64,000 nt of DNA, taken from positions 248,001 through 312,000 of the forward strand of contig NZ_CP086594.1 in the NCBI RefSeq assembly GCF_020866845.1, in the 5' to 3' direction. Within the stretch, counting starts at the first letter, position 1; each line of letters starts with the position of its first letter. Origin of the DNA: Sphingomonas radiodurans (GTDB lineage Bacteria; Pseudomonadota; Alphaproteobacteria; Sphingomonadales; Sphingomonadaceae). This document shows, piece by piece, positions 41,247-49,814 of the stretch. Position numbers and translations under genes: made by a program. The notes beneath the pieces were generated by a model. That model searched no databases and had not been told where the DNA came from. It saw only the letters and a list, made by a program, of their open reading frames with translations.

Positions 41247-41347
41247 CCCTCTCCCCTTCAGGGGAGAGGGCTAGGGAGAGGGGCAGTGCGCGCCGCTCGT
41301 CTCAAGCCCCTCTCCCCTACCCTCTCCCCGCGAGCGGGGAGAGGGAG
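41247..41347. repeat. Palindromic repeat, family B, copy 5
   Basis: CCCTCTCCCCTTCAGGGGAG at one end and CTCCCCGCGAGCGGGGAG plus AGGG at the other; inner arms GGGAGAGGGGC and CCCCTCTCCC. Fills the gap between two genes of one operon, and its edge overlaps the ribosome-binding site of the SDR at 40475. Confidence 0.86.
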
Positions 41348-41353
41348 TATCTG

Positions 41354-42409
41354 TTAAGCCCCCGCCTTAACCGCGAAGTCCCACGCCGCATCCGCCAGCA
41401 TCGGCACGCGCGCACTCGTCGCCTCGGCACTGGCGCTCGATGCCGTGCCGATCAGGAAGCGCTTCCGGATACCCTGCACGATCGAGGCAAGGCGGAAGAG
41501 GTTGAACGCGAGCAGCCAGTTGAGGTCAGGCACATCCTCGCGCCCGGTCTGCTCGCAATAGCGCGCCACCACTTCGTCGACCGTAGGGATGCCCGTTTCC
41601 GGCCCGGTAAGCCCCATCACGCCTGAACGCCCTTCCGGCTGGGTGACCCAGCTGATCAGGAAATAGCTGAGATCGGCAGTCGGATCGCCCGTGGTGCACA
41701 GCTCCCAATCGAGCACCGCGGCCACCCGCGGCTCGAGGCCCGGCGCGAACTTCAGATTGTCGCAGCGATAATCGCCGTGGACGATCGTCGTGCGCGTCTG
41801 CTCGGGAATCGTCCGAGGCAGCCACTCGATCAGCCGCTCCATCGCGGGCATGTGCTCGGTCTCGGCACCGCGATACTGCTTCGTCCAGCGGCTGACCTGG
41901 CGTTCGAAGTAATTGCCGGCGCGCCCGAAGTCCTCGAGCCCGGCGGCAACGTGATCGACGTTGTGAAGCGCCGCCAGCGTGTCAACCATCGCGAAATAAT
42001 GCGCCCGCCGCGTCTCGGCATCCATGCCGGGAAACGATCCATCCCAGATCGTCCGCCCTTCGATCATCTCCATGACGTAGAAGGCCGATCCAATGACGGC
42101 ATCGTCTTCGCACAAACCGAATTGCCGCGGCACGGGAAAGCCCGTCGCGTGGAGCCCGGCCATCACGCGATACTCGCGATCGACCTGATGCGCCGATGGC
42201 AGCAGATCGCCCATCGGCTTGCGCCGCAGCACGTAATTGCGCGTCGGCGTCGACAGCTTGTACGTCGGGTTCGATTGGCCGCCAGCGAACTTGGCGTAGC
42301 TCAACGGGCCAGCGAAGTCGGGTACATGTTCCGTCATCCAGGCCGAGAGGCGATCGGTATCTAGCCGATCGCGCTCGGCGACTTCCTCCTGCAGACTCGT
42401 ATCGGTCAT
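41354..42409 (-). CDS. APH-fold phosphotransferase, ACAD10/11-kinase-like
   Basis: 351 residues. Aminoglycoside-phosphotransferase fold: KFAGGQSNPTYKLST and YVLRRKPMGDLLPSAHQVDREY (ATP-binding lysine), catalytic loop HGDYRCDNLKF with His211 and Asp213, metal-binding VLDWELCTTGDPTADLSYFL. This subgroup is the free-standing equivalent of the kinase domain of animal ACAD10/ACAD11 and of LvaA in levulinate catabolism, which phosphorylate 4-hydroxyacyl-CoAs. The adjacent ACAD11-like gene supports that reading, but the substrate here is not shown. Overlaps the ADH gene by ATGA. Confidence 0.88.
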   Translation of the reverse strand: MTDTSLQEEVAERDRLDTDRLSAWMTEHVPDFAGPLSYAKFAGGQSNPTYKLSTPTRNYVLRRKPMGDLLPSAHQVDREYRVMAGLHATGFPVPRQFGLCEDDAVIGSAFYVMEMIEGRTIWDGSFPGMDAETRRAHYFAMVDTLAALHNVDHVAAGLEDFGRAGNYFERQVSRWTKQYRGAETEHMPAMERLIEWLPRTIPEQTRTTIVHGDYRCDNLKFAPGLEPRVAAVLDWELCTTGDPTADLSYFLISWVTQPEGRSGVMGLTGPETGIPTVDEVVARYCEQTGREDVPDLNWLLAFNLFRLASIVQGIRKRFLIGTASSASAEATSARVPMLADAAWDFAVKAGA

Positions 42410-43494
42410 TGATCGAACACGATCACGCTGCGCGTCGCGTCGCCCTTCCGCAGCTCATCGAACGCATCGTTGATCCGCTCGAGCGGCAAGCGTTCGGCGA
42501 TGATCGTGTCGAGATCGAGCTGACCGCGCATATAGAAATCCACGAGCCGCGGAATATCGACCGGGAAGCGGTTCGATCCCATCAGCCCGCCCTGCAACTT
42601 CTTGCCCGAGAGCAAATCCATCGCCGACAGCCCGACCTTCTGGTCGAGCGGCATCATGCCGAGGATCGTTGCGGTGCCGCCACGGCGCAGCACGTCAACC
42701 GTGGTCTGCGCCGATTGCGACCGCCCGACGGCCTCGATCGCATGATCGACGCCGCCCTTGGTGAGTTCGATCACTTCGGCGACGACATTGTTCGCCATCG
42801 GATCGAACGTGTGAGTCGCGCCGAGCTTTTCGGCAACTGCACGCTTTTCCGGCACCGGATCAAGTGCGATGATCTTCCCCGCGCCGGCGATCTTGGCGGC
42901 GTTGACCGCGGCGAGCCCAATGCCGCCGCAGCCGACGATGCAGATCGTCTCGCCCGGCGTCACGTCGGTGGTGTTGAACACCGCCCCTGCCCCGGTCGTC
43001 ACCGCGCAGCCGATCAGCGCAGCGCGATCGAGCGGCATTTCGGGATCGATCGCGACGCAGGCATGCTCGTGGACGAGCATCATCTCGGCATAGGCCGACA
43101 GGTTCAGCATCTGGTTGACGTTGTCGCCGTTCGCCATCCGCAGCCGCGGTTCGGCCTTGGGGCCGCGCCGCGTCTCGCCGCTGACGCACAGGAACATGCG
43201 CCCGGTGATGCAGAATTCGCAATGGCCACAGAACGCACTGAGGCAGGTGACGACCGCGTCGCCAACCTTCACCGTGCGCACTTCGTCGCCCACTGCCTCT
43301 ACGATGCCTGCGGCTTCATGGCCGGGAATCGCCGGCAACGGGTGCGGATAGACGCCGTCGACGAAGTGGAGATCCGACCGGCAAACGCCGCAGGCGACGG
43401 TGCGGATCAGCACCTCGTGTGCGGCAGGCTTGGAGACGATGACGTCCTCGATGCGGAGTGGCGCCTTGGTTTCGTAAAGGACTGCGGCTTTCAC
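42406..43494 (-). CDS. Zinc-dependent alcohol dehydrogenase
   Basis: 362 residues, medium-chain dehydrogenase family, class III-like. Catalytic zinc site CGVCRSDLHFVDG and GHEAAGIVEAVGDEV; structural zinc cysteines in CLSAFCGHCEFCITGRMFLC (split here as CGHCEFCITGRMFLC); NAD-binding GCGGIGLAAVNAAKIAG. Start GTG 43494 (VKAAVLYETK) has AGGAGA five bases away and matches the family start; ATG 43518 would add eight residues. Likely oxidises an alcohol produced within this catabolic gene set. Confidence 0.92.
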   Translation of the reverse strand: MKAAVLYETKAPLRIEDVIVSKPAAHEVLIRTVACGVCRSDLHFVDGVYPHPLPAIPGHEAAGIVEAVGDEVRTVKVGDAVVTCLSAFCGHCEFCITGRMFLCVSGETRRGPKAEPRLRMANGDNVNQMLNLSAYAEMMLVHEHACVAIDPEMPLDRAALIGCAVTTGAGAVFNTTDVTPGETICIVGCGGIGLAAVNAAKIAGAGKIIALDPVPEKRAVAEKLGATHTFDPMANNVVAEVIELTKGGVDHAIEAVGRSQSAQTTVDVLRRGGTATILGMMPLDQKVGLSAMDLLSGKKLQGGLMGSNRFPVDIPRLVDFYMRGQLDLDTIIAERLPLERINDAFDELRKGDATRSVIVFDQ

Positions 43495-43512
43495 ATTCTC
43501 TCCTGGGGAATA

Positions 43513-43595
43513 CGTCATCCCAGCGGAAGCTGGGATCGCCCTCGGCCGGGCGCGCGCTAGAAACTACGTGGCCCCAGCTTTCGCTGGGGCGACGT
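43513..43595. repeat. Palindromic intergenic repeat, family D, copy 2
   Basis: CGTCATCCCAGCGGAAGCTG at one end, CCCCAGCTTTCGCTGGGGCG plus ACGT at the other; same arms as the copy at 6604. Lies between the ADH and ACAD genes. Confidence 0.82.
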
Positions 43596-43610
43596 GTAAT
43601 TGGGCGACAA

Positions 43611-44927
43611 TCAGCGCGAGACGCCGATATCCCCGCTCGAAATCGTCTCGCGCGGCGCGCCGCGATCGTTCGACGCAATCTCGGCTTTCCAATCACCGTA
43701 CTTGCCGAACTCGTTGCGTGCGATCGTGCGCGCGTGGACCTCGTCCGGGCCGTCGGCGAGCCGCAGAGTGCGCTGCGATGCCCAGGCGTGCGCCAGGCCG
43801 AAGTCCTCCGCCACGCCGCCGCCGCCATGCGCCTGCACCGCATCGTCGAGGATGCGGAGCGCCATGTTCGGCGCGAACACCTTGATCATCGCAATTTCCT
43901 GCAGCGCGGCCTTGTTGCCCGCCGTGTCCATCGTCTGCGCCGCCTTCAGGCAAAGCAGGCGAGTCATCTCGATCTCGATCCGACCCTGCGCGATGCGCTG
44001 TTCCCATACCGAATGATCGGAAATCCGCTTGCCGAACGCCACGCGGCTGAGCAGTCGCTTGGCCATCTTCTCGATCGCCACCTCGGCAACGCCGATCGTG
44101 CGCATACAATGATGGATGCGGCCCGGCCCGAGCCGACCCTGCGCGATTTCGAACCCGCGGCCCTCGCCCAGCAGCACGTTCTCGACCGGCACGCGCACGT
44201 TGGTAAAGGTCACGTCGCCGTGGCCGTGCGGCGCATGGTCGTAACCATAAACCGACAGCATCCGTTCGATCTTGATCCCCGGTGTGTCCATCGGCACGAG
44301 CACTTGGCTCTGCTGGCTGTGGCGCGAGCCTTCGAAGCTCGTCTTGCCCATCAGGATGCCGATCTTGCAGCGCGGATCACCGACACCCGACGACCACCAT
44401 TTGCGGCCGTTGATCACATAATGATCACCGTCGCGCTCGATCCGCGTTTCGATGTTGGTCGCATCGGACGAGGCGACCGCCGGCTCGGTCATGAAAAAGA
44501 CCGAACGGATCTCGCCGTTCATCAGCGGCCGTAGCCACGTCTCCTTCTGCTCGAGCGTGCCGTAGCGGTGAAGCACTTCCATGTTGCCGGTATCGGGCGC
44601 CGAGCAATTGAAGCACTCGCTCGCCCAGCCGATCTTGCCCATCTCCTCGGCGCACAGCGCATATTCGAGGTTGGTAAGCTGCGTGCCTTCGAATTCGAAC
44701 GTGTCGTCGACATGCGTCTGGCCCGAATGCGGCGGCATGAAGAAGTTCCACAGGCCGGCTTCCTTCGCCTTCGCCTTCACCTCCTCGATCACCGGGATCA
44801 CCTTCCAGCGATCGCCGTGATGTGCCTGCTCGTGATATTCCGCCTCCCGTGGGGCGATCTCGGCATCGATGAAGGCTTTCACGCGATCCCGAAAATAGGT
44901 TTCGCGCTCGCTCAGCGTGAAGTCCAT
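43611..44927 (-). CDS. Acyl-CoA dehydrogenase, ACAD10/11-like
   Basis: 438-residue flavoenzyme. FAD/substrate blocks: [86 protein letters not shown]. The RKWWSSG and GYDHAPHGH blocks distinguish the ACAD11-like clade from beta-oxidation FadE enzymes. With the APH-fold kinase two genes away it may handle phosphorylated 4-hydroxyacyl-CoA. First gene of the leftward catabolic operon. GGAGAG precedes the ATG. Divergent from the double TetR regulator. Confidence 0.92.
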   Translation of the reverse strand: MDFTLSERETYFRDRVKAFIDAEIAPREAEYHEQAHHGDRWKVIPVIEEVKAKAKEAGLWNFFMPPHSGQTHVDDTFEFEGTQLTNLEYALCAEEMGKIGWASECFNCSAPDTGNMEVLHRYGTLEQKETWLRPLMNGEIRSVFFMTEPAVASSDATNIETRIERDGDHYVINGRKWWSSGVGDPRCKIGILMGKTSFEGSRHSQQSQVLVPMDTPGIKIERMLSVYGYDHAPHGHGDVTFTNVRVPVENVLLGEGRGFEIAQGRLGPGRIHHCMRTIGVAEVAIEKMAKRLLSRVAFGKRISDHSVWEQRIAQGRIEIEMTRLLCLKAAQTMDTAGNKAALQEIAMIKVFAPNMALRILDDAVQAHGGGGVAEDFGLAHAWASQRTLRLADGPDEVHARTIARNEFGKYGDWKAEIASNDRGAPRETISSGDIGVSR

Positions 44928-45023
44928 CGCATCTCTCCAATTCCGATTTACTCCGGCCGTACAGCGTACCGCATCTTCGGTAAAGCACGAGAATCGGCGC
45001 GCGTGACGCTACGACTTCCTTTG

Positions 45024-45038
45024 TGCGCGTACCGCGCA
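45024..45038. promoter_or_regulatory. Candidate operator in the ACAD/TetR divergent promoter
   Basis: TGCGCG-TAC-CGCGCA, an inverted repeat with 6-bp perfect arms, 43 bases upstream of the tetR start and about 97 bases from the ACAD start. Position between a TetR gene and the operon it probably controls makes it a plausible binding site. No promoter boxes were assigned. Confidence 0.35.
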
Positions 45039-45081
45039 AAAGGGACTGTTCCTTCAAAAATTCGCTGCTACCATCAAACGG

Positions 45082-46326
45082 ATGCAGGCTCAGGGGGAAC
45101 TGGGCGGCGACGGAGAGGAGATCGGCACGCGCCGCTTCCGGGCGAAGCGCGAAGCCATCCTTGCCGCCGCTGCCGACGCGATCAACGAACAAAGCGCGAA
45201 GGGCATGACCTTCGCCGATGTCGCGCGGCGGGTCGGGCTGAACACCACCAGCGTCACCTATTATTTCAAGCGCAAGGAGGATCTGGCCGCCGCGGCGTTC
45301 GAGCATACGCTCGATTATCTGCTGGTGATGCTGGATACTGCAATGGAAGCGCCGACGCCCGAGGCGCGCGTCGAACGATACTTGGCCCTCAATATCGCGC
45401 GGCTTGCACGGGTTCAGCGCGGCGAGGAACGGCAGATCGCGGGCCTCTCCGATCTGCGCGCGATGGACGAGCCGGTGCGCGGGCGGCTGATGGCGGGCTG
45501 GCGCGAGGTGTTTCGCCGCGCCCGTCGCTTGTGGGGCCCGGCGCACGGCCGCGCGCAGACCGATCTCAACGGCGCGCGCGCGCACGTGCTGATGGAGAAC
45601 ACCTTCTGGCTGCCGGTCTGGCTGCCGCGTTATGAGCCCGATCAATACGGGCGGGTCGAAGCGCGCGTGATGGACGTGTTCCGCCACGGGCTTGGGGTGC
45701 CCAGCGCACGCTGGGCGCCGGAAGCGGTGGTGTTGCAGCGCGATCTTGCCGAGGGCCGCGAGGCCTTCCTGCTGGCGGCGACACGGCTGATCAACGAGCT
45801 TGGCTATCGCGGCGCGTCGGTGCAGCGGATCGCGAGCGAGCTCAACGTCACCAAGGGCAGCTTCTACCACCATCTCGACGCCAAGGACGATCTGGTCATC
45901 GCCTGCTATCGCCGCAGCTTCGATACGATTTCGGCGGCACAGCGCAGCGCGGACGCGCAAGGCGGCACGCAATGGGATCGGCTGTGCGCGATGTTCGCGA
46001 CGCTGCTCGGCGTCCAATTCTCGGAACTCGGCCCGCTGTTGCGCACGACCGCGCTCAGCGGCTTGCCGATCACCGATCGCGCGACGATGGTCGACCGCTC
46101 GAACCGCATCGCGCGGCGCTTTGCGGGCACGATCGCCGACGGGATCGCCGAGGGCACCGTGCGCGCGGTCGATCCACTGGTGGCGAGCCAGCTCGTCATG
46201 GCGTTCCTCAACGCGGCATTCGACATGCGCAAATGGGCCTGGGCCATGCCGCAGGACCGCGCGATCGCACTCTATGCTTCGACACTGGCGTTCGGGATGT
46301 TCGACGATCGCGTGATCGAGGGCTGA
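45082..46326 (+). CDS. Double TetR-family transcriptional regulator
   Basis: 414 residues, twice the normal TetR size. Two separate TetR_N DNA-binding domains are visible. One spans residues about 19-75 (RREAILAAAADAINEQSAKG-like start, then TFADVARRVGLNTTSVTYYF). The other spans about 227-283 (AATRLINELGYRGASVQRI, ELNVTKGSFYHHLDAKDDLV). Each is followed by its own helical ligand-binding region. Such head-to-tail fusions are known but uncommon. No good ribosome-binding site precedes the ATG. Divergent from the ACAD operon and probably controls it in response to an acyl-CoA or related ligand. Confidence 0.9.
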   Translation: MQAQGELGGDGEEIGTRRFRAKREAILAAAADAINEQSAKGMTFADVARRVGLNTTSVTYYFKRKEDLAAAAFEHTLDYLLVMLDTAMEAPTPEARVERYLALNIARLARVQRGEERQIAGLSDLRAMDEPVRGRLMAGWREVFRRARRLWGPAHGRAQTDLNGARAHVLMENTFWLPVWLPRYEPDQYGRVEARVMDVFRHGLGVPSARWAPEAVVLQRDLAEGREAFLLAATRLINELGYRGASVQRIASELNVTKGSFYHHLDAKDDLVIACYRRSFDTISAAQRSADAQGGTQWDRLCAMFATLLGVQFSELGPLLRTTALSGLPITDRATMVDRSNRIARRFAGTIADGIAEGTVRAVDPLVASQLVMAFLNAAFDMRKWAWAMPQDRAIALYASTLAFGMFDDRVIEG

Positions 46327-46401
46327 GGCGCACGCGCCGCAGATTGCGGCCGCCAGACTTTGCGGGCACCATCTCGCCGTGTGGGGACACGGGGGGCACG
46401 C

Positions 46402-46965
46402 ATGAAGGACTTTTCGACCATCTCGCTCGCCGACGCGCGGCGGGAATATCTGGCGACAAGCACGACGGCGATGCCGATTGGCGGCTTCATCGCCTGGTCG
46501 GCGCTGGCGATCAGCGCATTCGTGCTCGGTGACCGCCTTCCCGCGTTCGTAGTGTTTATCGCGGCGGCGATCCCCTTCCCGCTGTCGCTGATCATCGACA
46601 AGTTGCGCGGTCAACCGGGGCTTCAGGCGGAAAGTCGTCACAATCCAGTGACTCAGCTCTTCATGCGCTTCATCACGGTCGTCGCATTGCTGATCCCGTT
46701 CGTCATCATCGCCACACAGGCAGCAGGCGACCTCGACATCCTGATCCTGGGCCTGGCGATCCTCGCCGGCATGGTCTGGGTGCCGCATGGCTGGGGCGCC
46801 GACGATCCAGCCGGCTTCATCCACTTCGCGATGCGCGCGGTTCTTTGCTACTGCGCCTATATCTTCATCCCGGAGGCTCACCGCGGGGCCGCGATCGCGG
46901 GTGCGGCTGCGCTGACCTACGTCTACGCCATCGCTGCGATGAAGAAGCCGTCCTCGGTCCGGTGA
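46402..46965 (+). CDS. Multi-pass membrane protein, unknown function
   Basis: 187 residues with about six hydrophobic segments (PIGGFIAWSALAISAFVLG, FVVFIAAAIPFPLSLIIDKL, FITVVALLIPFVIIATQAAG and others) after a short charged N-terminus MKDFSTISLADARREYLA. It resembles the small DUF7010-type membrane proteins, a tentative match from memory. ATG 46402 is used; an upstream ATG at 46360 would add an Arg-rich stretch unlike a membrane protein start. Convergent with the Crp-like regulator, six bases apart. Confidence 0.7.
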   Translation: MKDFSTISLADARREYLATSTTAMPIGGFIAWSALAISAFVLGDRLPAFVVFIAAAIPFPLSLIIDKLRGQPGLQAESRHNPVTQLFMRFITVVALLIPFVIIATQAAGDLDILILGLAILAGMVWVPHGWGADDPAGFIHFAMRAVLCYCAYIFIPEAHRGAAIAGAAALTYVYAIAAMKKPSSVR

Positions 46966-46971
46966 CCTGCG

Positions 46972-47547
46972 TCAGATACCAGTCGCGTCGATCTGACCAT
47001 TCCCCCGCATCCGGCGCTTGATCCGGCTGAACGCGATCGGGGTGATGCGCAAATACCGAGCGATGTCTCCTTGCGGCAGGCGGGCGACGAGCGCCGGCTC
47101 AGTGGCCAGCATCGTGCGGTAGCGGGCCTCGGCGCTTTGGCACAGCAACGCTTCCTCGCGCGCCTGCTTGCGCCCCACGAGCCAGGCGTTGAACGCCCCC
47201 GCCTGCGCGGCAAGGCCAATGTCAGCCGCCATCGCGGCGCCAATCCAGGAGGCGGGTAGCTCGACCACAACCGACGGTTCGATCGCGCTTGCCCCGAACC
47301 GGCTGCCGGCCTCGCTGCCGAGCGCACCGAACAGCCCGGTATCGACGATAAGGCTCTTGATCCATTCGTCGCCCTCGGCCGACAGATAGGTCAGTTTCAC
47401 GAGGCCGCTGATCAAAACGAACAGACTGTCGCGTGCGGCGCCCTGATCCAGCAGCCCCCCGCCGCGAGGATAGCTCGACGGCAGCCACAATCCATCACCG
47501 GCGGCACGGCGCTGCAGCATGTCGATGATGGCTGCCGGGAAAAACAT
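46972..47547 (-). CDS. Crp/Fnr-family transcriptional regulator
   Basis: 191 residues. The N-terminal part is a cyclic-nucleotide-binding-like beta barrel (LLDQGAARDSLFVLISGLVKL, GLFGALGSEAGSRFG) without the FNR cysteines. The C-terminal helix-turn-helix reads LPQGDIARYLRITPIAFSRIKRRMR. The ATG at 47547 follows GGGGGAAAC. Divergent from the SDR at 47627 with an 79-base gap containing two palindromes, so it probably controls that gene and itself. The effector is unknown. Confidence 0.86.
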   Translation of the reverse strand: MFFPAAIIDMLQRRAAGDGLWLPSSYPRGGGLLDQGAARDSLFVLISGLVKLTYLSAEGDEWIKSLIVDTGLFGALGSEAGSRFGASAIEPSVVVELPASWIGAAMAADIGLAAQAGAFNAWLVGRKQAREEALLCQSAEARYRTMLATEPALVARLPQGDIARYLRITPIAFSRIKRRMRGNGQIDATGI

Positions 47548-47556
47548 GTTTCCCCC

Positions 47557-47590
47557 TGAACCTCGGTTCAGCGCGCTTGGCAATATTGCC
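47557..47590. promoter_or_regulatory. Two palindromes in the Crp-like/SDR divergent promoter
   Basis: TGAACC-TC-GGTTCA at 47557-47570 and the perfect 12-base palindrome GGCAATATTGCC at 47579-47590. Both lie between the two divergent start codons. Dimeric Crp/Fnr proteins bind such symmetric sites, although neither matches the TTGAT-N4-ATCAA consensus. Confidence 0.45.
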
Positions 47591-47626
47591 GGTACCAAGA
47601 TGCAACATGCGATTGAGGAAGACACG

Positions 47627-48385
47627 ATGACCCACTTTTCGTTGGCCGGCCGCGCGGTGCTCGTCACCGGCGCTGGGCGCGGGATCGGCCTGGCACTGGT
47701 CGAGCGGCTGATCGGGCGCGGCGTGAATTGGGTGATCGTCGTCGGGCGTGATCCCGCCCCGCTGGACGCGCTCGCCGCGCGCTATCAGGCGGTGGTGCCG
47801 ATCATTGAGGATTTGTGCAGCCCGGACGGGGCGAAGCTCATCGCCGCTCAGGCGCGCGAGATTTCGCCCGATCTGTCGGTCGTGATCAATAACGCCGGCA
47901 CGCAGTTGCTTACCGACCTCTTCGCTGCCGACGCGGATCGCCACCGTGAGGCGCTCGCCGCTGAGATCGCAGTGAACTTTACCGCGACGATCCAGCTGTC
48001 CATCGAGCTCATGCCGCAGCTACTCGCGCAACCCTCCGCGATGCTGGTGAACGTAACATCAGGGCTCGCGCTCGCGCCAAAGCAATCCTCCCCGGTCTAT
48101 TGCGCGACAAAGGCCGGTATCCGCAGCTTCACCAAGGCATTGCGATACCAGGCGCAAGCAAATGCGCCGCACGTCCGCATCGTCGAGGCGCTGCCGCCGA
48201 TCGTCGATACCGCCATGACCGCAGGGCGTGGACGCGGAAAGATCAGCGCGGACGCCTGCGCGGCGGAGATCGTCGCCGGTATGGAGGCCGGCAAGGATGC
48301 GATCTACGTCGGTAAAGCGAAGCTGCTACGGGCGATCTTCGGGCTGTCACACACAGCGGCGGAGCGGATCATGCGCGACGGCTGA
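47627..48385 (+). CDS. Short-chain dehydrogenase (DltE-like SDR)
   Basis: 252 residues. VTGAGRGIGLALVERL cofactor loop, GRDP after beta-2, VINNAGTQLLTDLF, catalytic VNVTSGLALAP and YCATKAGIRSFTKALRYQ. This last block and the VEALPPIVDTAMT stretch resemble the DltE-like SDRs. GAGGAAG precedes ATG 47627 at a suitable distance; earlier ATGs overlap the divergent regulator's start. Physiological substrate unknown. Confidence 0.88.
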   Translation: MTHFSLAGRAVLVTGAGRGIGLALVERLIGRGVNWVIVVGRDPAPLDALAARYQAVVPIIEDLCSPDGAKLIAAQAREISPDLSVVINNAGTQLLTDLFAADADRHREALAAEIAVNFTATIQLSIELMPQLLAQPSAMLVNVTSGLALAPKQSSPVYCATKAGIRSFTKALRYQAQANAPHVRIVEALPPIVDTAMTAGRGRGKISADACAAEIVAGMEAGKDAIYVGKAKLLRAIFGLSHTAAERIMRDG

Positions 48386-48396
48386 ACCGTAACCGA

Positions 48397-49698
48397 TCAG
48401 ATCCCCGCCCGCTTCATCAGCACGCCCGCGCGCCAGTAGTGAAAGATCCCCAGCGGCGTCAGCATCGCCACCGAGAACAACGCCCAGCGCAGCGACTCTG
48501 CGCCATAGGTCGGGCGCAGCAGATCGCTGATCTGCCCCACCGCGAATGGCCCGAGACCAAGGCCGAGAAGGCTCGTCGCCAGCAAGGTCAGCGCCGCCCA
48601 CGTCGAGCGCAGGCGCAGCGGCGCCAGATGCTGGATCATCGCGTAGGTCGGTCCGATGTACGCGCCGGCGAAAATGGCGGCGACGAAATACGATCCCAAC
48701 GCCATCCACAGATCATCGACGAAATAGAAGGCCAGCGCGAACGGGAATGCCACAATCTTCATGATCGCCACGACATAGCTCTGCGCGAAGACGCCGTGGC
48801 GCTTGGCCGCGCGGTCGCATAGCCACCCGCCGATCAGCGCCGAGCCGCCAGCGACGAACGCCGCCGGCAGCGCGACGTATTTCGACACATCGAGCATCGA
48901 CATGCCAAGCGAGCGCTGCATGTAGCTCGGCCCCCAGCCCGTCACCGCATAGCCGATCAGCGAGGTTACCGTAATCGCCGCGACGAGGTGGAACGCGGCG
49001 CGATCACGCCACATCGCAACGATGCCCTGCCACAGGCTGATCGCTGGCAGGTCCGCCAGCGGGGTAGCGGAGGCGGCATCGGAAAGCCCGCGGCGCGGCT
49101 CGACGACGAACAGCTTCATGATCACCGCAAGCGCGACACCGGGCAGGCCCACGACCATCATCGCGATCCGCCAGCCGTAGGAATGCGCCACGAAGCCGCC
49201 GATCACGATGCCCAGCCCCCCGCCCAGCAGCACGCCGAGCGAATAGATCGCCATCGCGCTCGCACGTTTTTCTGGCGGATACAGATCGGCGATGATCGAC
49301 TGGCTCGGGGGCCCGAACCCCGCTTCGCCGATGCCGACGCCGATGCGCGCGAACATCAGATGCGTGAAATTCTGTGCGAACCCGCACACCGCAGTCATCA
49401 GGCTCCAGAAGGCGAGGCTGATCGCGATGATGTTGCTTCGGCTCGATCGATCCGCCAGCCGCGCGATCGGCAAGCCGAGCGTCGCGTAGAACAGCGCAAA
49501 GACGAGTCCGGAAAGCAGCCCGAGCTGCGTGTCGGAAAGCTTCAGGTCCGCCTTGATCGCCTCGAGCAGGATCGACAGGATCTGGCGATCCATGAAGCTG
49601 AAGAAATACGCGGTCGTCAGCAGGGCCAGCGTCCATCCGCGGCGGCGGAGCGCGCGCGCGTCGCGCCCCTCGGGCGGCACCGTGGTGCTGGCATCCAT
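48397..49698 (-). CDS. MFS transporter, spinster/ACS-like
   Basis: 433 residues, 12 predicted spans. Typical start of this sphingomonad group: LALLTTAYFFSFMDRQILSI, then LGLLSGLVFALFYATLGLPI and the loop motif ARLADRSSRSNII. RIGVGIGEAGFGPPSQSIIADL is the characteristic block of spinster-like carriers, often found beside TonB receptors and catabolic genes. AGGAGAG precedes the ATG. Downstream of the TonB receptor gene on the same strand, separated by a strong hairpin; probably carries the same compound across the inner membrane. Confidence 0.88.
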   Translation of the reverse strand: MDASTTVPPEGRDARALRRRGWTLALLTTAYFFSFMDRQILSILLEAIKADLKLSDTQLGLLSGLVFALFYATLGLPIARLADRSSRSNIIAISLAFWSLMTAVCGFAQNFTHLMFARIGVGIGEAGFGPPSQSIIADLYPPEKRASAMAIYSLGVLLGGGLGIVIGGFVAHSYGWRIAMMVVGLPGVALAVIMKLFVVEPRRGLSDAASATPLADLPAISLWQGIVAMWRDRAAFHLVAAITVTSLIGYAVTGWGPSYMQRSLGMSMLDVSKYVALPAAFVAGGSALIGGWLCDRAAKRHGVFAQSYVVAIMKIVAFPFALAFYFVDDLWMALGSYFVAAIFAGAYIGPTYAMIQHLAPLRLRSTWAALTLLATSLLGLGLGPFAVGQISDLLRPTYGAESLRWALFSVAMLTPLGIFHYWRAGVLMKRAGI

Positions 49699-49767
49699 TC
49701 TACTCTCCTAACCCAACGTCCTGTTCGCGCGTGCTTATCTGCGACGGCAGCACGCGTCAGCAGAGTC

Positions 49768-49805
49768 CACCCGGCGGCAATGTTTCGTCACATTGCCGCC
49801 GGGTG
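49768..49805 (-). terminator. Strong hairpin between TonB receptor and MFS gene
   Basis: CACCCGGCGGCAATGT and ACATTGCCGCCGGGTG form a perfect 16-bp stem with a 6-base loop, 10 bases after the TonB receptor stop. No T-run follows on the minus strand (GACTCTGC), so it may be an mRNA 3'-end protector or partial attenuator rather than a full intrinsic terminator. Confidence 0.6.
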
Positions 49806-49814
49806 AATGCAACC

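Noticed and set aside
44425..46881. 818-residue open frame on the minus strand across the ACAD and double TetR genes
   Set aside because: It lies antisense to well-supported genes and gives a Arg/His/Ala-rich product with no motif; long shadow frames are expected in GC-rich DNA.
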